Source: Sphingomonas sp. 8AM (lineage in GTDB: Bacteria > Pseudomonadota > Alphaproteobacteria > Sphingomonadales > Sphingomonadaceae). Taken from it: DNA of 64,000 nucleotides. Location of the stretch: assembly GCF_902506455.1 (NCBI RefSeq), contig NZ_LR733844.1, positions 3,158,666 to 3,222,665 of the forward strand, in the 5' to 3' direction. This document shows, piece after piece, positions 36,455 to 51,546 of this stretch (the first letter of the stretch is position 1; each line of letters starts with the position of its first letter). Both the position numbers and the translations under genes were made by a program. The notes beneath the pieces are model-generated. The model saw only the letters and a list, made by a program, of their open reading frames with translations. It made no database searches and was not told the DNA's origin.

Positions 36455-38878
36455 GTGATCGAGACCGAAACCGGGCGGCAGCGGGGCCCGCTGGCGCTCA
36501 ACATCCTCGACACGCTGGTGCACCGCATCGGCAAGGACGAACAGGCCGCGCGTCCGCACGACTGGTTGACGGCGACGATCCTCACCGTCCGCAACGAGAT
36601 CATCGAACGCTGGATGGTCTCCACCAAGGCCGCGCATGCGGCCGGGGCCAAGCGCGTCTATTATCTCAGCCTCGAGTTCCTGATCGGGCGGCTGCTGCGC
36701 GACACGCTCGCCAATCTGTCGGCGCGGGACGAGGTGGCGCAGGCGCTGCGCGAACTCGGGGTCGACCTCGCCGCGCTGGAGGAGATCGAGCCCGACGCCG
36801 CGCTCGGCAACGGCGGGCTCGGGCGACTGGCGGCATGCTTCATGGAGAGCCTCGCGACGCTCGACCTGCCCGCCTACGGCTATGGCATCCGTTATGTGAA
36901 CGGCATGTTCCGGCAGCGGATCGACGACGGCTGGCAGGTCGAACTGCCCGAGACATGGCTGCAATACGGCAACCCATGGGAATTCCGCCGCCGTGAAAGC
37001 GCCTACGTCATCGGCTTCGGTGGTGAGGTCCACGGTGACGAAAGCGGCACGGTGACGTGGAAGCCGGGCGAGATCGTCGAGGCGATGGCGGTCGATACGC
37101 CCGTAGTCGGATGGCGCGGGCGGCGCGTCAACACGCTGCGGCTGTGGACCGCGCGCAGCCTCGATCCGTTCAAGCTCGACGCGTTCAATCAGGGCGATTT
37201 CGCCGGCGCAATGGCCGATCAGTTGCGTGCCGAAACGCTGGTGCGCGTCCTCTATCCCAATGATTCGACTGCGGCCGGCCAGGAGCTGCGGCTGCGGCAG
37301 GAATATTTCTTCTCCTCCGCCTCGATCCAGGACATCGTCCGCCGCCACGTTCAGTATTTCGGCGACATCCGCACGCTGCCGACGCGCGCCGCGATCCAGC
37401 TCAACGATACGCACCCTGCGGTGTCGGTCGCCGAGCTGATGCGGCTGCTGCTCGACGAGCACGGCCTGTCCTTCGACGAGGCGTGGGAGATCACGCAGGC
37501 GACGTTCGGCTACACCAACCACACGTTGCTGCCCGAGGCGCTGGAAAGCTGGCCGCTGCCGCTGTTCGAGCGGCTGCTGCCGCGCCACATGCAATTGGTC
37601 TATGCGATCAATGCGAAATTGCTCCGCGCCGCACGCAAGGCGGAGGGAATGGACGACCGCGCGATCGCCGCGATCAGCCTGATCGACGAGGGCGGCGAGC
37701 GCCGCGTTCGCATGGCCAATCTGGCGTTCGCCGGCTCGCACAGCGTCAACGGCGTCGCGGCGCTGCACACGGGCCTGATGAAGACCACCGTCTTCTCCGA
37801 CCTTCACCGGCTCTATCCCGAGCGGATCAATAACAAGACCAACGGCATCACCCCGCGCCGCTGGTTGCAGGAATGCAATCCCGGGCTCACGTCGCTGATC
37901 CGTGAGGCGATCGGCGACGGCTTCATGGACGATGCCGGCAAGCTGACCGCGCTCGCGCCGTTCGCCGAGGATACGTCGTTCCGCGAGCGCTTCGCCGCGG
38001 TAAAGCGCGCGAACAAGGCCGTGCTGTCGGATTATCTGCGCACCGAGATGGGTGTGCGGCTCGATCCGTCCGCGATCTTCGATGTGCAGATCAAGCGCAT
38101 CCACGAATACAAGCGCCAGCTGCTCAACATCATCGAGACCGTGGCGCTCTACGACCAGATCCGCAGCCACCCGGAGCGCGACTGGACGCCGCGCGTCAAG
38201 CTGTTCGCGGGCAAGGCGGCGTCGAGCTATCATCAGGCCAAGCTCATCATCAAGCTGGCCGGCGATGTCGCGCGGCGCGTCAATGCCGATCCGTCGATCG
38301 GCGGGCTGCTCAAGGTCGCGTTCGTCCCCAATTACAACGTCAGCCTCGCCGAGCGGATGGTGCCGGCCGCCGACCTGTCCGAACAGATCTCCACCGCCGG
38401 GATGGAGGCGTCGGGGACCGGCAACATGAAGTTCGCGCTCAACGGCGCATTGACGATCGGCACGCTCGACGGCGCGAACGTCGAGATCCGCGATCACGTC
38501 GGCGCGGAGAATATCGTGATCTTCGGCCTGACCGCCGACGAGGTCGCGGCCAAGCGCGCCGATGGCTATAATCCGCGCGACGTCATCGAAAATTCGGCCG
38601 AACTCGCGCAGGCGGTGAACGCGATCGCGTCCGGAGTGTTTTCACCAGATGACCACGACCGCTATCGCGACCTCATGAACGGCCTTTACGACCATGACTG
38701 GTTCATGGTGGCGGCCGATTTCGACGCCTATGCCGCCGCGCAGCGCGACGTGGACGCGCGCTGGGCGGATCGGGATGGCTGGAGTCGCAGCGCGATTCGC
38801 AACGTCGCGAACATGGGCTGGTTCTCGTCGGACCGGACGATCGGCGAATATGCGCATGAGATCTGGGGCGTGAAGTGA
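36455..38878 (+). CDS. glgP: Glycogen/starch/alpha-glucan phosphorylase
   Basis: An 807-residue enzyme that releases glucose-1-phosphate from glycogen. I use the GTG at 36455 because AAGGGGG lies six bases before it; a TTG at 36428 is the alternative. RVYYLSLEFLIGRLL, ALGNGGLGRLAACFMESLA and the PLP-lysine region MEASGTGNMKFALNGALTIG are diagnostic. First gene of the glycogen block and overlapping glgB (GTGA), so breakdown and branching are co-expressed. Confidence 0.97.
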   Translation: MIETETGRQRGPLALNILDTLVHRIGKDEQAARPHDWLTATILTVRNEIIERWMVSTKAAHAAGAKRVYYLSLEFLIGRLLRDTLANLSARDEVAQALRELGVDLAALEEIEPDAALGNGGLGRLAACFMESLATLDLPAYGYGIRYVNGMFRQRIDDGWQVELPETWLQYGNPWEFRRRESAYVIGFGGEVHGDESGTVTWKPGEIVEAMAVDTPVVGWRGRRVNTLRLWTARSLDPFKLDAFNQGDFAGAMADQLRAETLVRVLYPNDSTAAGQELRLRQEYFFSSASIQDIVRRHVQYFGDIRTLPTRAAIQLNDTHPAVSVAELMRLLLDEHGLSFDEAWEITQATFGYTNHTLLPEALESWPLPLFERLLPRHMQLVYAINAKLLRAARKAEGMDDRAIAAISLIDEGGERRVRMANLAFAGSHSVNGVAALHTGLMKTTVFSDLHRLYPERINNKTNGITPRRWLQECNPGLTSLIREAIGDGFMDDAGKLTALAPFAEDTSFRERFAAVKRANKAVLSDYLRTEMGVRLDPSAIFDVQIKRIHEYKRQLLNIIETVALYDQIRSHPERDWTPRVKLFAGKAASSYHQAKLIIKLAGDVARRVNADPSIGGLLKVAFVPNYNVSLAERMVPAADLSEQISTAGMEASGTGNMKFALNGALTIGTLDGANVEIRDHVGAENIVIFGLTADEVAAKRADGYNPRDVIENSAELAQAVNAIASGVFSPDDHDRYRDLMNGLYDHDWFMVAADFDAYAAAQRDVDARWADRDGWSRSAIRNVANMGWFSSDRTIGEYAHEIWGVK

Positions 38879-41046
38879 AGCCGCCCGCCGCCGCGATCGA
38901 TGCGCTGCTGGACGGCACCAATGAGGATCCCTTTGCGCTGCTCGGTCCGCACCGCGGGCCGGAGGGCACGTTCGCGCGGGTCTGGATACCGGGTGCGGAC
39001 AGTGCCGTCGCCTACACGCTGGCTGGAGAGGCGCTGGGCGCGCTGCAGCGGGTCGATGATCGCGGGCTGTTCGAGGGGGTGATCGAGGGCGATCCGCAGC
39101 CGCTGCGCTATATTGCGCAGGGCGGAGGTGCGGAATGGTGGGTTACCGACCCGTATAGCTTCGGCCCGGTGCTCGGGCCGACCGACGATTTCCTCATGAA
39201 CGAGGGCACGCATTTCCGCCTTCACGACAAGATGGGTGCGCATCTGATCGTGCACGAGGGTGCGGAGGGTGTGCATTTCGCCGTCTGGGCGCCCAATGCG
39301 CGGCGTGTTGCGGTGGTCGGTGACTTCAACGACTGGGATGTACGCCGCCACGGGATGCGCCGGCGCAACGATACCGGGGTCTGGGAGCTGTTCCTGCCCG
39401 ATCTGGGCGCAGGCCGTGCCTATAAATATGCGATCACCGGCCCGGACGGCGCGCTCCAGCCGCTCAAGGCCGATCCGTACGCCTTCGCCGCCGAGCTGCG
39501 CCCGAAGACCGCCTCGCTCACCACCGCGCCGATGCACCACGAATGGGGCGACGCCGCGCATCGCGAGGCGTGGGCGTCGGTCGATCCGCGCCGCGCGCCG
39601 ATCAGCATCTACGAGGTCCATGCCGGCAGCTGGCAGCGCGATGAGAACGGCTGGTTCCTGACGTGGGACCAGCTTGCCGAGCGGTTGATCCCCTATGCGG
39701 TGTCGATGGGCTTCACGCACATCGAGTTCATGCCGATCTCGGAACATCCTTACGATCCGAGCTGGGGCTATCAGACCACCGGCCTCTATGCCCCCAGCGC
39801 GCGGTTCGGGGATCACGAGGGCTTCGCGCGCTTCGTCGACGGCGCACATCGCGCCGGGCTCGGCGTGCTGCTCGACTGGGTGCCGGCGCACTTCCCGACC
39901 GACGCGCATGGCCTGTCGCGCTTCGACGGCACCGCGCTGTACGAGCACGAAGACCCGCGGCTCGGTTACCACCCCGACTGGAACACCGCGATCTACAATT
40001 TCGGGCGGCGCGAAGTGTCGGCGTTCCTCGTCAACAACGCGCTGTTCTGGGCCGAGCGCTATCATGTCGACGGGCTGCGCGTCGATGCGGTCGCCTCGAT
40101 GCTGTACCGCGATTACTCGCGCAAGGACGGGGAGTGGATCGCCAACCCCGAGGGCGGGCGCGAGAATTGGGAGGCGGTCGATTTCATGCGCGCCACCAAT
40201 CGCGCGCTCTACGCCCGTCACCCCGGCACGTTCACGGTCGCTGAGGAATCGACGAGTTGGCCCGGCGTCTCCGCCCCCGCCTACGACGAGGGGCCGCGCA
40301 CCGCGCTCGGCTTCGGGTTCAAGTGGAACATGGGCTGGATGCACGACACGCTGAAATACATGGCGCGTGAGCCGGTCCACCGGAAGCATCACCACGACGC
40401 AATCACCTTCGGGCTGGTCTATGCCTTCGACGAGAATTTCGTGCTGCCGATCAGCCATGACGAGGTCGTGCACGGCAAGGGCTCGATGCTGACCAAGATG
40501 CCCGGCGACGATTGGCAGAAGTTCGCCAATCTCCGCACCTATTATGCGATGATGTGGGGCTACCCCGGCAAGAAGCTGCTGTTCATGGGGCAGGAGTTCG
40601 CGCAGCGCGCCGAATGGAGCGAGGAACGCTCGCTCGACTGGGACCTGCTCCACTCGCACGCGCACGAGGGCGTCCGGAAGCTGGTGCGCGACCTCAACCG
40701 CCTCTACCGCGAGAAGCGCGCGCTCCATGCCCGTGATTGCGAGCGCGACGGCTTCCGCTGGCTGGTGCGGGATGATGCCGCCAATTCGGTGTTCGTCTGG
40801 CTACGCACCGCGCCGGGCGCCGCACCGATCGCGGTAGTCGTTAACATGACCCCGGTGGCGCGGATGCCGTACCGCGTGCCGTTGCCGCACGACGGCCGCT
40901 GGCGCGAGGTGCTCAATTCCGACGCGCACGATTACTGGGGCTCGGGGCTGGGCAATCTGGGCGGGGTGGTCGCGAGCGGCGGTCATGCGGAAGTGACGCT
41001 GCCGCCGCTGGCGACGGTAATGCTCGAATGGGAACCGGAAGCGTGA
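38875..41046 (+). CDS. glgB: 1,4-alpha-glucan branching enzyme
   Basis: A 723-residue GH13 enzyme beginning at a GTG inside the glgP stop. An N-terminal CBM48 domain (AVWAPNARRVAVVGDFNDWD) is preceded by a first carbohydrate-binding repeat (FALLGPHRG). The catalytic residues are in DGLRVDAVASMLYRDYS (nucleophile Asp), TVAEESTSWPGV (Glu) and PISHDEVVHGKGSM (Asp). It introduces alpha-1,6 branches into glycogen. A 264-base gap with a small divergent gene separates it from glgC. Confidence 0.97.
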   Translation: MKPPAAAIDALLDGTNEDPFALLGPHRGPEGTFARVWIPGADSAVAYTLAGEALGALQRVDDRGLFEGVIEGDPQPLRYIAQGGGAEWWVTDPYSFGPVLGPTDDFLMNEGTHFRLHDKMGAHLIVHEGAEGVHFAVWAPNARRVAVVGDFNDWDVRRHGMRRRNDTGVWELFLPDLGAGRAYKYAITGPDGALQPLKADPYAFAAELRPKTASLTTAPMHHEWGDAAHREAWASVDPRRAPISIYEVHAGSWQRDENGWFLTWDQLAERLIPYAVSMGFTHIEFMPISEHPYDPSWGYQTTGLYAPSARFGDHEGFARFVDGAHRAGLGVLLDWVPAHFPTDAHGLSRFDGTALYEHEDPRLGYHPDWNTAIYNFGRREVSAFLVNNALFWAERYHVDGLRVDAVASMLYRDYSRKDGEWIANPEGGRENWEAVDFMRATNRALYARHPGTFTVAEESTSWPGVSAPAYDEGPRTALGFGFKWNMGWMHDTLKYMAREPVHRKHHHDAITFGLVYAFDENFVLPISHDEVVHGKGSMLTKMPGDDWQKFANLRTYYAMMWGYPGKKLLFMGQEFAQRAEWSEERSLDWDLLHSHAHEGVRKLVRDLNRLYREKRALHARDCERDGFRWLVRDDAANSVFVWLRTAPGAAPIAVVVNMTPVARMPYRVPLPHDGRWREVLNSDAHDYWGSGLGNLGGVVASGGHAEVTLPPLATVMLEWEPEA

Positions 41047-41053
41047 TCCTGGT

Positions 41054-41173
41054 TCAGACGATCCGGCCGACGAGCGCGAAGATCGCGCCCCACGCGAGCA
41101 GCGACGGGACGAGCGCGCAGGCGACGCCACGGATCAAACCGTCGGCGGAACGGGGTTGGCAGGCGGGGTGCAT
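41054..41173 (-). CDS. Thirty-nine-residue single-helix membrane protein
   Basis: A short open frame divergent from glgC. GAGAGGAT precedes the ATG by about seven bases. The product is MHPACQPRSADGLIRG followed by one transmembrane helix (VACALVPSLLAWGAIFALVG) and a short RIV tail, with positive charge before the helix. I do not recognise it. Its own ribosome binding site, clean hydropathy and position make it more than chance, but conservation is unknown. It ends eight bases from the convergent glgB stop. Confidence 0.5.
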   Translation of the reverse strand: MHPACQPRSADGLIRGVACALVPSLLAWGAIFALVGRIV

Positions 41174-41310
41174 CGGCGATCCTCTCGATAGTCGTCTTGT
41201 TCTGACTACGCACACACTCACGTTACCCGCGCCTTTTGGCGTCAAGACCGTGACAACATGGTTAACGCGTGATGAACGACAAGTAAAGATGCAGGGAAGG
41301 AGAGCCTGAC

Positions 41311-42573
41311 GTGGACGAACGCAAAGGTCAGCCGCTGGCGCGCGACGCAATGGCCTATGTCCTCGCCGGGGGCAGGGGCAGCCGGCTAAAGGAACTAACC
41401 GATACGCGTGCGAAACCAGCTGTTTACTTCGGCGGTAAGAGCCGCATCATCGACTTCGCCTTGTCCAACGCGATTAACTCCGGCATCCGCCGCATCGGTG
41501 TTGCAACGCAGTATAAAGCGCATTCGCTGATCCGCCATCTCCAGCGCGGCTGGAACTTCTTGCGCCCCGAGCGCAACGAGAGCTTCGACATCCTGCCCGC
41601 GTCGCAGCGGATCAGCGAATTTCAATGGTATGAGGGCACCGCCGACGCGGTCTATCAGAACATCGACATCATCGCGGAGAGCGCGCCGGAGTTCATGGTC
41701 ATCCTCGCCGGCGACCACATCTACAAGATGGACTATGAGATCATGCTGCGGCAGCACTGCGACAGCGGTGCCGACGTGACGGTCGCGTGCATGGAGGTAC
41801 CGCGGATGGAGGCGGTGGCGTTCGGCGTCATGCACGTCGACGGCAACGACCGGATCGTCGATTTCGTCGAGAAGCCTGCCGATCCGCCGTCGATCCCCGG
41901 CCAGCCCGATATCGCGCTGGCCAGCCTCGGCATCTATGTCTTCAACACCAGGCTGCTGCTCGAGGAACTGCGCCGCGACGCCGCGACCGAAGGGTCGTCG
42001 CGCGACTTCGGCAAGGACATCATCCCCTATCTGGTCAAACATGGTCATGCGCACGCGCACCGGTTTTCGGCGAGCTGCGTCCGCTCGCCCGAAGAGCCCG
42101 CGGCCTATTGGCGCGATGTCGGGACGGTCGACGCTTATTGGGAGGCAAGCATCGACCTGACCGATGTCGTTCCGCAGCTCGACCTCTACGATCGCGAGTG
42201 GCCACTATGGACCTATTCGGAGCTCACCCCGCCCGCCAAGTTCGTCCATGACATCGAGGGGCGGCGCGGGCAGGCGGTGTCGAGCCTCGTCGCCGGCGAC
42301 ACGATCATCTCCGGATCGAATGTCCATCGCAGCCTGATCTCGACCGGGGTGCGCACCCACAGCTATTCATCACTCGATGAGGCGGTGGTGCTGCCCTATT
42401 GCAAGATCGGTCGTAACGCGCGGCTGAGCAAGGTAGTGCTCGATCGCGGCGTCATCATCCCCGACGGGCTGGTCGTCGGTGAGGACCCGGTGCTCGACAG
42501 CCATCGTTTCCGCCGCACTGACAAGGGCGTGTGTCTCATCACCCAGCCGATGATCGATCGGCTGGAGCTGTAA
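41311..42573 (+). CDS. glgC: Glucose-1-phosphate adenylyltransferase
   Basis: A 420-residue enzyme that makes ADP-glucose, the committed step of glycogen synthesis. GGAAGGAG precedes the GTG at 41311. The nucleotidyltransferase signature is [52 protein letters not shown] and the C-terminal left-handed beta-helix ([21 protein letters not shown]) follow. The upstream 130 bases carry a GCGCC-TTTT-GGCG hairpin and probably the promoter. Confidence 0.97.
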   Translation: MDERKGQPLARDAMAYVLAGGRGSRLKELTDTRAKPAVYFGGKSRIIDFALSNAINSGIRRIGVATQYKAHSLIRHLQRGWNFLRPERNESFDILPASQRISEFQWYEGTADAVYQNIDIIAESAPEFMVILAGDHIYKMDYEIMLRQHCDSGADVTVACMEVPRMEAVAFGVMHVDGNDRIVDFVEKPADPPSIPGQPDIALASLGIYVFNTRLLLEELRRDAATEGSSRDFGKDIIPYLVKHGHAHAHRFSASCVRSPEEPAAYWRDVGTVDAYWEASIDLTDVVPQLDLYDREWPLWTYSELTPPAKFVHDIEGRRGQAVSSLVAGDTIISGSNVHRSLISTGVRTHSYSSLDEAVVLPYCKIGRNARLSKVVLDRGVIIPDGLVVGEDPVLDSHRFRRTDKGVCLITQPMIDRLEL

Positions 42574-42577
42574 GCGC

Positions 42578-47368
<4,791 letters not shown>

Positions 47369-47387
<19 letters not shown>

Positions 47388-47686
47388 GGCGCCGCATTGG
47401 CGGTAGCGTCGATCAGATCGCGCAACTCCTTGGCGTTCAAAGGCTTCATGAACTCGCAGCCGAAAACGTGATCGTCCACCCACGCGATGCGCGCATGGCG
47501 CTCGGCACCGCCGGGCAGCGTCAGCTTCAGCAGCGTGCCCGAGGCCAGCGGCATCCCTGCGCGCGCGCGCAGCCCGGCGGCCGACGCGTCGAGAATTTCG
47601 ATCGAGATCGCCAGCCGCGCCAGCCCGCGGCACTCGGCTGGAATGCGCGGTTCGCGACGGTTGTCGATCGGCGGTTTGGATGCCAT
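47369..47686 (-). CDS. PilZ-domain protein
   Basis: A 105-residue single-domain protein. The c-di-GMP-binding signature is present as R10-R-E-P-R14 and D33-A-S-A-A-G38. It has no partner domain, so it would act as a free effector of c-di-GMP signalling. Its 3' end overlaps glgX by 19 bases on the opposite strand. Whether it acts on glycogen metabolism is unknown; the arrangement is convergent and does not show it. Confidence 0.85.
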
Positions 47687-47809
47687 GGCCCCTTCTCACT
47701 TCTTCTGCCCTGCCCTCCGTCTACGGAGGCAGAGGTAAAGAAGCAGTAACCACCTATGTTACGAAGAGCCGCGCTGGCGGCGGCATGACCCATTTTGACG
47801 GAGCGTGGC

Positions 47810-48991
47810 ATGACGATCGGCGGATCCAGCGCGGCGGCGGAGCTCGCGGCGATCACTCCCTGGGCAGATCGGGCGGCACCGATCGACGGTGCCGAGCGCA
47901 ATGCGCGGCTGGAGCGGGCGCAAGCGCTGACTGCCAGGCTGGGAGCCGATGCGCTGCTGGTGCAGGCCGGCCCGTCGCTCCATTATTTCACCGGCGTGGC
48001 GTGGCAGCCGACCGAGCGGCTGGTCGCGCTGCTGCTGCCCGTCACCGGCACGCCGCGGCTGATCTGCCCGGCGTTCGAGCGCGGTTCGCTGGAGGCGGAA
48101 CTCGCCATCAGCGCCGATCTGGCGCTGTGGGAAGAGGATGAAGACCCGGTCGCGCTGGTCGCCGACGCGCTCCCCGCCGGGGCGACGCTCGCGCTCGATC
48201 CGATGCTGTTCTACAGCTGGGTACGCCGGCTTGACGGTGCGGGGCTGACGACCGTGGACGGCGCGCCCGCGATCGACGGTTGCCGGATGCTCAAGTCGCC
48301 GGCCGAGATCGCACTGATGAAGCAGGCGATGCAGATGACGCTGGCGGTGCATGCCGCCGCCGCGCGCATTCTGCGCCCCGGTATCCGCGAGAGCGAGGTC
48401 ATCCGCTTCATCGACGACGCGCATCGTGCGATCGGCGGCGGCCCGTCGTACTTCTGCGCGGTGCAATTCGGCGAAGCGACCGCCTATCCGCACGGCCTGC
48501 CCGGCGACCGCGCGCTGGCGGAGGGCGATCTGGTGCTGGTCGACACCGGCTGCCGCGTTCACGGCTATCATTCCGACATCACGCGCACCTACGCTTTCGG
48601 CCCGGTCGCCGATGAGGTGCGCGCGATCTGGGACATCGAGCATGCCGCGCAGGCCGCCGCCTTCGCCGCGGTCGCACCGGGCGTACCGTGCGAGGCCGTC
48701 GACGCCGCCGCACGCGCAGTGCTGGTGCGCGAGGGGCTGGGCCCCGATTATCGCCTGCCCGGCCTGCCGCACCGCACCGGCCATGGGATCGGGCTGTCGA
48801 TCCACGAGCCGGCCTATCTGGTGCGCGGCGACAGGACCCCGCTCGCGCCGGGCATGTGTTTCTCCAACGAGCCGATGATCGTCGTGCCCGGACGGTTCGG
48901 CATCCGGCTGGAGGATCATTTCTACGTCACGGACGCTGGAGCGGCGTGGTTTACCGAGCCACAACCGAGTATTGACCGCCCATTCGATTGA
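47810..48991 (+). CDS. Xaa-Pro aminopeptidase-type M24 peptidase
   Basis: A 393-residue metallopeptidase of the pita-bread fold. I start at the ATG at 47810, seven bases after GGAG; the frame extends to a TTG at 47795. An N-terminal creatinase-like domain (about 30-150) precedes the catalytic domain, whose five ligands are in VDTGCRVHGYHSDITRT (two Asp), HRTGHGIGL (His), SNEPMI (Glu) and RLEDHF (Glu). It is cytoplasmic and likely removes N-terminal residues before proline. Confidence 0.9.
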   Translation: MTIGGSSAAAELAAITPWADRAAPIDGAERNARLERAQALTARLGADALLVQAGPSLHYFTGVAWQPTERLVALLLPVTGTPRLICPAFERGSLEAELAISADLALWEEDEDPVALVADALPAGATLALDPMLFYSWVRRLDGAGLTTVDGAPAIDGCRMLKSPAEIALMKQAMQMTLAVHAAAARILRPGIRESEVIRFIDDAHRAIGGGPSYFCAVQFGEATAYPHGLPGDRALAEGDLVLVDTGCRVHGYHSDITRTYAFGPVADEVRAIWDIEHAAQAAAFAAVAPGVPCEAVDAAARAVLVREGLGPDYRLPGLPHRTGHGIGLSIHEPAYLVRGDRTPLAPGMCFSNEPMIVVPGRFGIRLEDHFYVTDAGAAWFTEPQPSIDRPFD

Positions 48992-49007
48992 AAAACGGAC
49001 TGAATTC

Positions 49008-50228
49008 ATGAAGCCCCACGCCGCGCCTCCGGGCATGCACGCGACCGAGTTCGTCATTTTCGTGGCAGCGGTCATGGCGGTCAACGCGCTGGGGGTCGAC
49101 CTGATGCTCCCGGCGCTCGCGGATATCGGGCGCGATCTGGCGATCGATCAGGCCAACCACCGGCAATGGGTGGTGACCGCCTACGTGCTGGGGTTCGGCG
49201 TCGGCCAGTTGCTCTATGGCCCGCTCGCCGATCGCTACGGACGCAAGCCGGTGCTGATCGCGACGCTGATCGGGTTCGTCGGCGCGAGCGTCTTCGCCGC
49301 CGCGTCAGTGACGTTTACGGCGCTACTCGGCGCGCGGGTGTTGCAGGGGCTGATGTCCGCCTCGACGCGTGTGATCGCGGTCGCGGTGGTGCGCGACAAT
49401 GCCTCGGGCCGAGCGATGGCGCGCACCATGTCGGTGGCGCAGATGATCTTCTTCCTCGTCCCGATCCTCGCGCCGACGATCGGGCAGGGGCTGCTGGTGA
49501 TCGGGCCGTGGCGGTTCGTCTTCTACGCGCTCGGCGGGTTTGCGGGGCTGGTGCTGGTCTGGACGCTGACACGGCTGCCCGAGACGCTGCCGGTCGAGCG
49601 GCGCACCTTGATCTCGCTTGCCAATCTTTCCAGCAGCTACCGGCTGACGCTCACCAACCGCTATTCGCTTGGCTATGCGCTTGCCGCCTCGCTGACGTTC
49701 GGCGGGATCATCGCGTTCGTCTCCTCGGCGCAGCAGGTATTCGTCGACGAGTTCGGCGCGGGCGACCGCTTCACCGTGTTGTTCGCGATCTGCGCCGGGG
49801 CGATGGGAGTGGCGTCGTTCATGAACAGCCGGCTGGTCGAGCGGCTCGGTACGCGGCTGATCTCGCAGACCGCGGTGCTGGCGCTGATCGTGCTCTCCGT
49901 GCTGCACCTCTCGGTGGTGTGGATGGGATGGGAGACGCTCGCCAGCTACATGGTCTTCCAGTCGCTCAGCATGACCTGCATCGGCCTGTGCGGGTCGAAC
50001 TTCGGTGCGATGGCGATGGAGCCGGTCGGGCGGATCGCGGGCACCGCCTCGTCGGTACAGGGCTTCATCACCAGCGTCGGCGCGGTGCTGGTCGGATCGG
50101 CGATCGGCCAATCCTATGCCGGCACCACGCTGCCGCTGACGCTCGGCTATCTCGCGATCGGCGTCGCGGCGTTCGTGATCGTCTATGTCGTGGAGGAGGG
50201 CCAGCTCTTCCGCGCCCGGCTCGCCTGA
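49008..50228 (+). CDS. MFS transporter, Bcr/CflA drug-efflux type
   Basis: A 406-residue 12-helix transporter from the ATG at 49008; an in-frame TTG at 48972 lies inside the previous gene. EFVIFVAAVMAVNALGVDLMLPAL and GPLADRYGRKPVL (motif A) match the Bcr/CflA group, as does the helix-5 motif C-like region GLLVIGPWRFVFYALGG. It probably exports a drug or a small metabolite with proton antiport. Its tail overlaps the convergent PepSY gene by 46 bases. Confidence 0.9.
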   Translation: MKPHAAPPGMHATEFVIFVAAVMAVNALGVDLMLPALADIGRDLAIDQANHRQWVVTAYVLGFGVGQLLYGPLADRYGRKPVLIATLIGFVGASVFAAASVTFTALLGARVLQGLMSASTRVIAVAVVRDNASGRAMARTMSVAQMIFFLVPILAPTIGQGLLVIGPWRFVFYALGGFAGLVLVWTLTRLPETLPVERRTLISLANLSSSYRLTLTNRYSLGYALAASLTFGGIIAFVSSAQQVFVDEFGAGDRFTVLFAICAGAMGVASFMNSRLVERLGTRLISQTAVLALIVLSVLHLSVVWMGWETLASYMVFQSLSMTCIGLCGSNFGAMAMEPVGRIAGTASSVQGFITSVGAVLVGSAIGQSYAGTTLPLTLGYLAIGVAAFVIVYVVEEGQLFRARLA

Positions 50229-51499
50229 GCCGCGGCCAGCGTGGACTTGATCCGGCCATAGCCGAGCGCAACGAGCATCGTCAGCCCGGTCAGCGGGAAG
50301 AGCAATCCCGCCACGCCCATGATCGCGAGCAATCCGGCGCCGGTGCGTGCATCGGGGAGCGTCGTCCGCCCGCGCGGCCCACGCTTCCACCACATCACTG
50401 GCGCGGTGATCGTCAGCAGCGCGAGCGCGGCGCAGGCGAACAGCATGATCAGCCGGTTCGCCTCGCCATATTCCTTGCCCTGGTGGACGGCCGCGCTCCA
50501 CTCGATCACCTGACCGGGGCGGCCGAAGTCCCTGAACCCGGCGTCCTGCAACACCCGCCCGGTGCCGGCATCGACATAAACGACATGCGCCGCCTCCGAC
50601 GGCCCGAGCGACGCGCTCACCAGATACGGCGCGCCCGGACCTTCCGGCCAGGTCAGTGTCCAGTCGGGCGCCATGCCACGCGCCTGCGCCGCCGCCAGCG
50701 CGCGGTCGGCGGAAATGCGCGGGCCGTCGTGCCCCATCGGCATCGCATGTTGCTGAAGCGACCACGGCAGGTCGTGCCCGGCGTGTCCCTCGCCACCCGG
50801 CGCAGCAGGGCGGCCCCAGCCGGCGCCGGCGACCCCCGCCTGGACGTTCTTTCCCCACACCGCGCTCCACGGCATCCCGCTGATGGCGAGAAACAGGATC
50901 AGCCCGCCCGCGAACAGCCCGGTCACGGCATGGAGGTCGCGCCAGAACAGCCGCCCGCTGGTGCGCCCGCGCACCGTCACCGTCCGCCCGCGTCCCCACC
51001 ACAGATACAGCCCGCTGACCACGAGGATGATCGACCAGCCGGCGGCCATTTCGATCAGCCAGTTGCCGACCCAGCCGGTGATCGCGAGGCTGTGGAGATG
51101 CTTGACGGTCTGCATGACGCCGCCGGGGTTGGTGGTGCCGAAGACACGCGCGTCATGTGGATCGACGAACGCCATCCGCTGCGTACCGTCGGCGCGCCGC
51201 ACCGTGACGCGCCAGCTCTCGTCGAGCGTGGCGGGCTTCTGCACCTGCGTCACTACGCCGCCGACCGACGCACCGACCCGCGTCGCCAGCGTGTCGAGCG
51301 GCAGTGTCGGGCGACCAGGTTCGATGTGGATCCAGTCGGCATAGACCTGCCGCTCGATCTCGGGCTTGTAGAGATACAGCGCGCCGGTCACCGCCAGCCA
51401 CAGCAGGAACGGGAGCACCAGCAGGCCGGCGAAAAAGTGCCAGCGCCACACCGCGCGCTGGAGTTCGGCCGCGATCGCGGCCGGACGGGAAAGGGTCAT
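50183..51499 (-). CDS. PepSY-associated TM protein (PepSY-domain iron/copper-related)
   Basis: A 438-residue inner-membrane protein with GAGGAATC before the ATG at 51499. Four main helices are visible (FFAGLLVLPFLLWLAVTGALYLY, LIEMAAGWSIILVVSGLYLWW, LFAGGLILFLAISGMPWSAVWG and the C-terminal pair). PepSY-type segments lie in the periplasmic loops. A histidine-rich stretch (GGEGHAGHDLP and MPMGHD) in the large loop suggests metal contact. Members are found with TonB receptors and ferric reductases; here the partner is a DUF2946 protein upstream. Confidence 0.85.
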   Translation of the reverse strand: MTLSRPAAIAAELQRAVWRWHFFAGLLVLPFLLWLAVTGALYLYKPEIERQVYADWIHIEPGRPTLPLDTLATRVGASVGGVVTQVQKPATLDESWRVTVRRADGTQRMAFVDPHDARVFGTTNPGGVMQTVKHLHSLAITGWVGNWLIEMAAGWSIILVVSGLYLWWGRGRTVTVRGRTSGRLFWRDLHAVTGLFAGGLILFLAISGMPWSAVWGKNVQAGVAGAGWGRPAAPGGEGHAGHDLPWSLQQHAMPMGHDGPRISADRALAAAQARGMAPDWTLTWPEGPGAPYLVSASLGPSEAAHVVYVDAGTGRVLQDAGFRDFGRPGQVIEWSAAVHQGKEYGEANRLIMLFACAALALLTITAPVMWWKRGPRGRTTLPDARTGAGLLAIMGVAGLLFPLTGLTMLVALGYGRIKSTLAAAQASRARKSWPSSTT

Positions 51500-51546
51500 G
51501 ACGATTCCTCGGGTTCGGCGCGCACGGAACGCGCCGCGACAGCAGG

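Noticed and set aside
36449..38497. Minus-strand open frame of 682 codons opposite glgP
   Set aside because: A shadow of glgP with biased Arg/Gln/His composition and no family resemblance.
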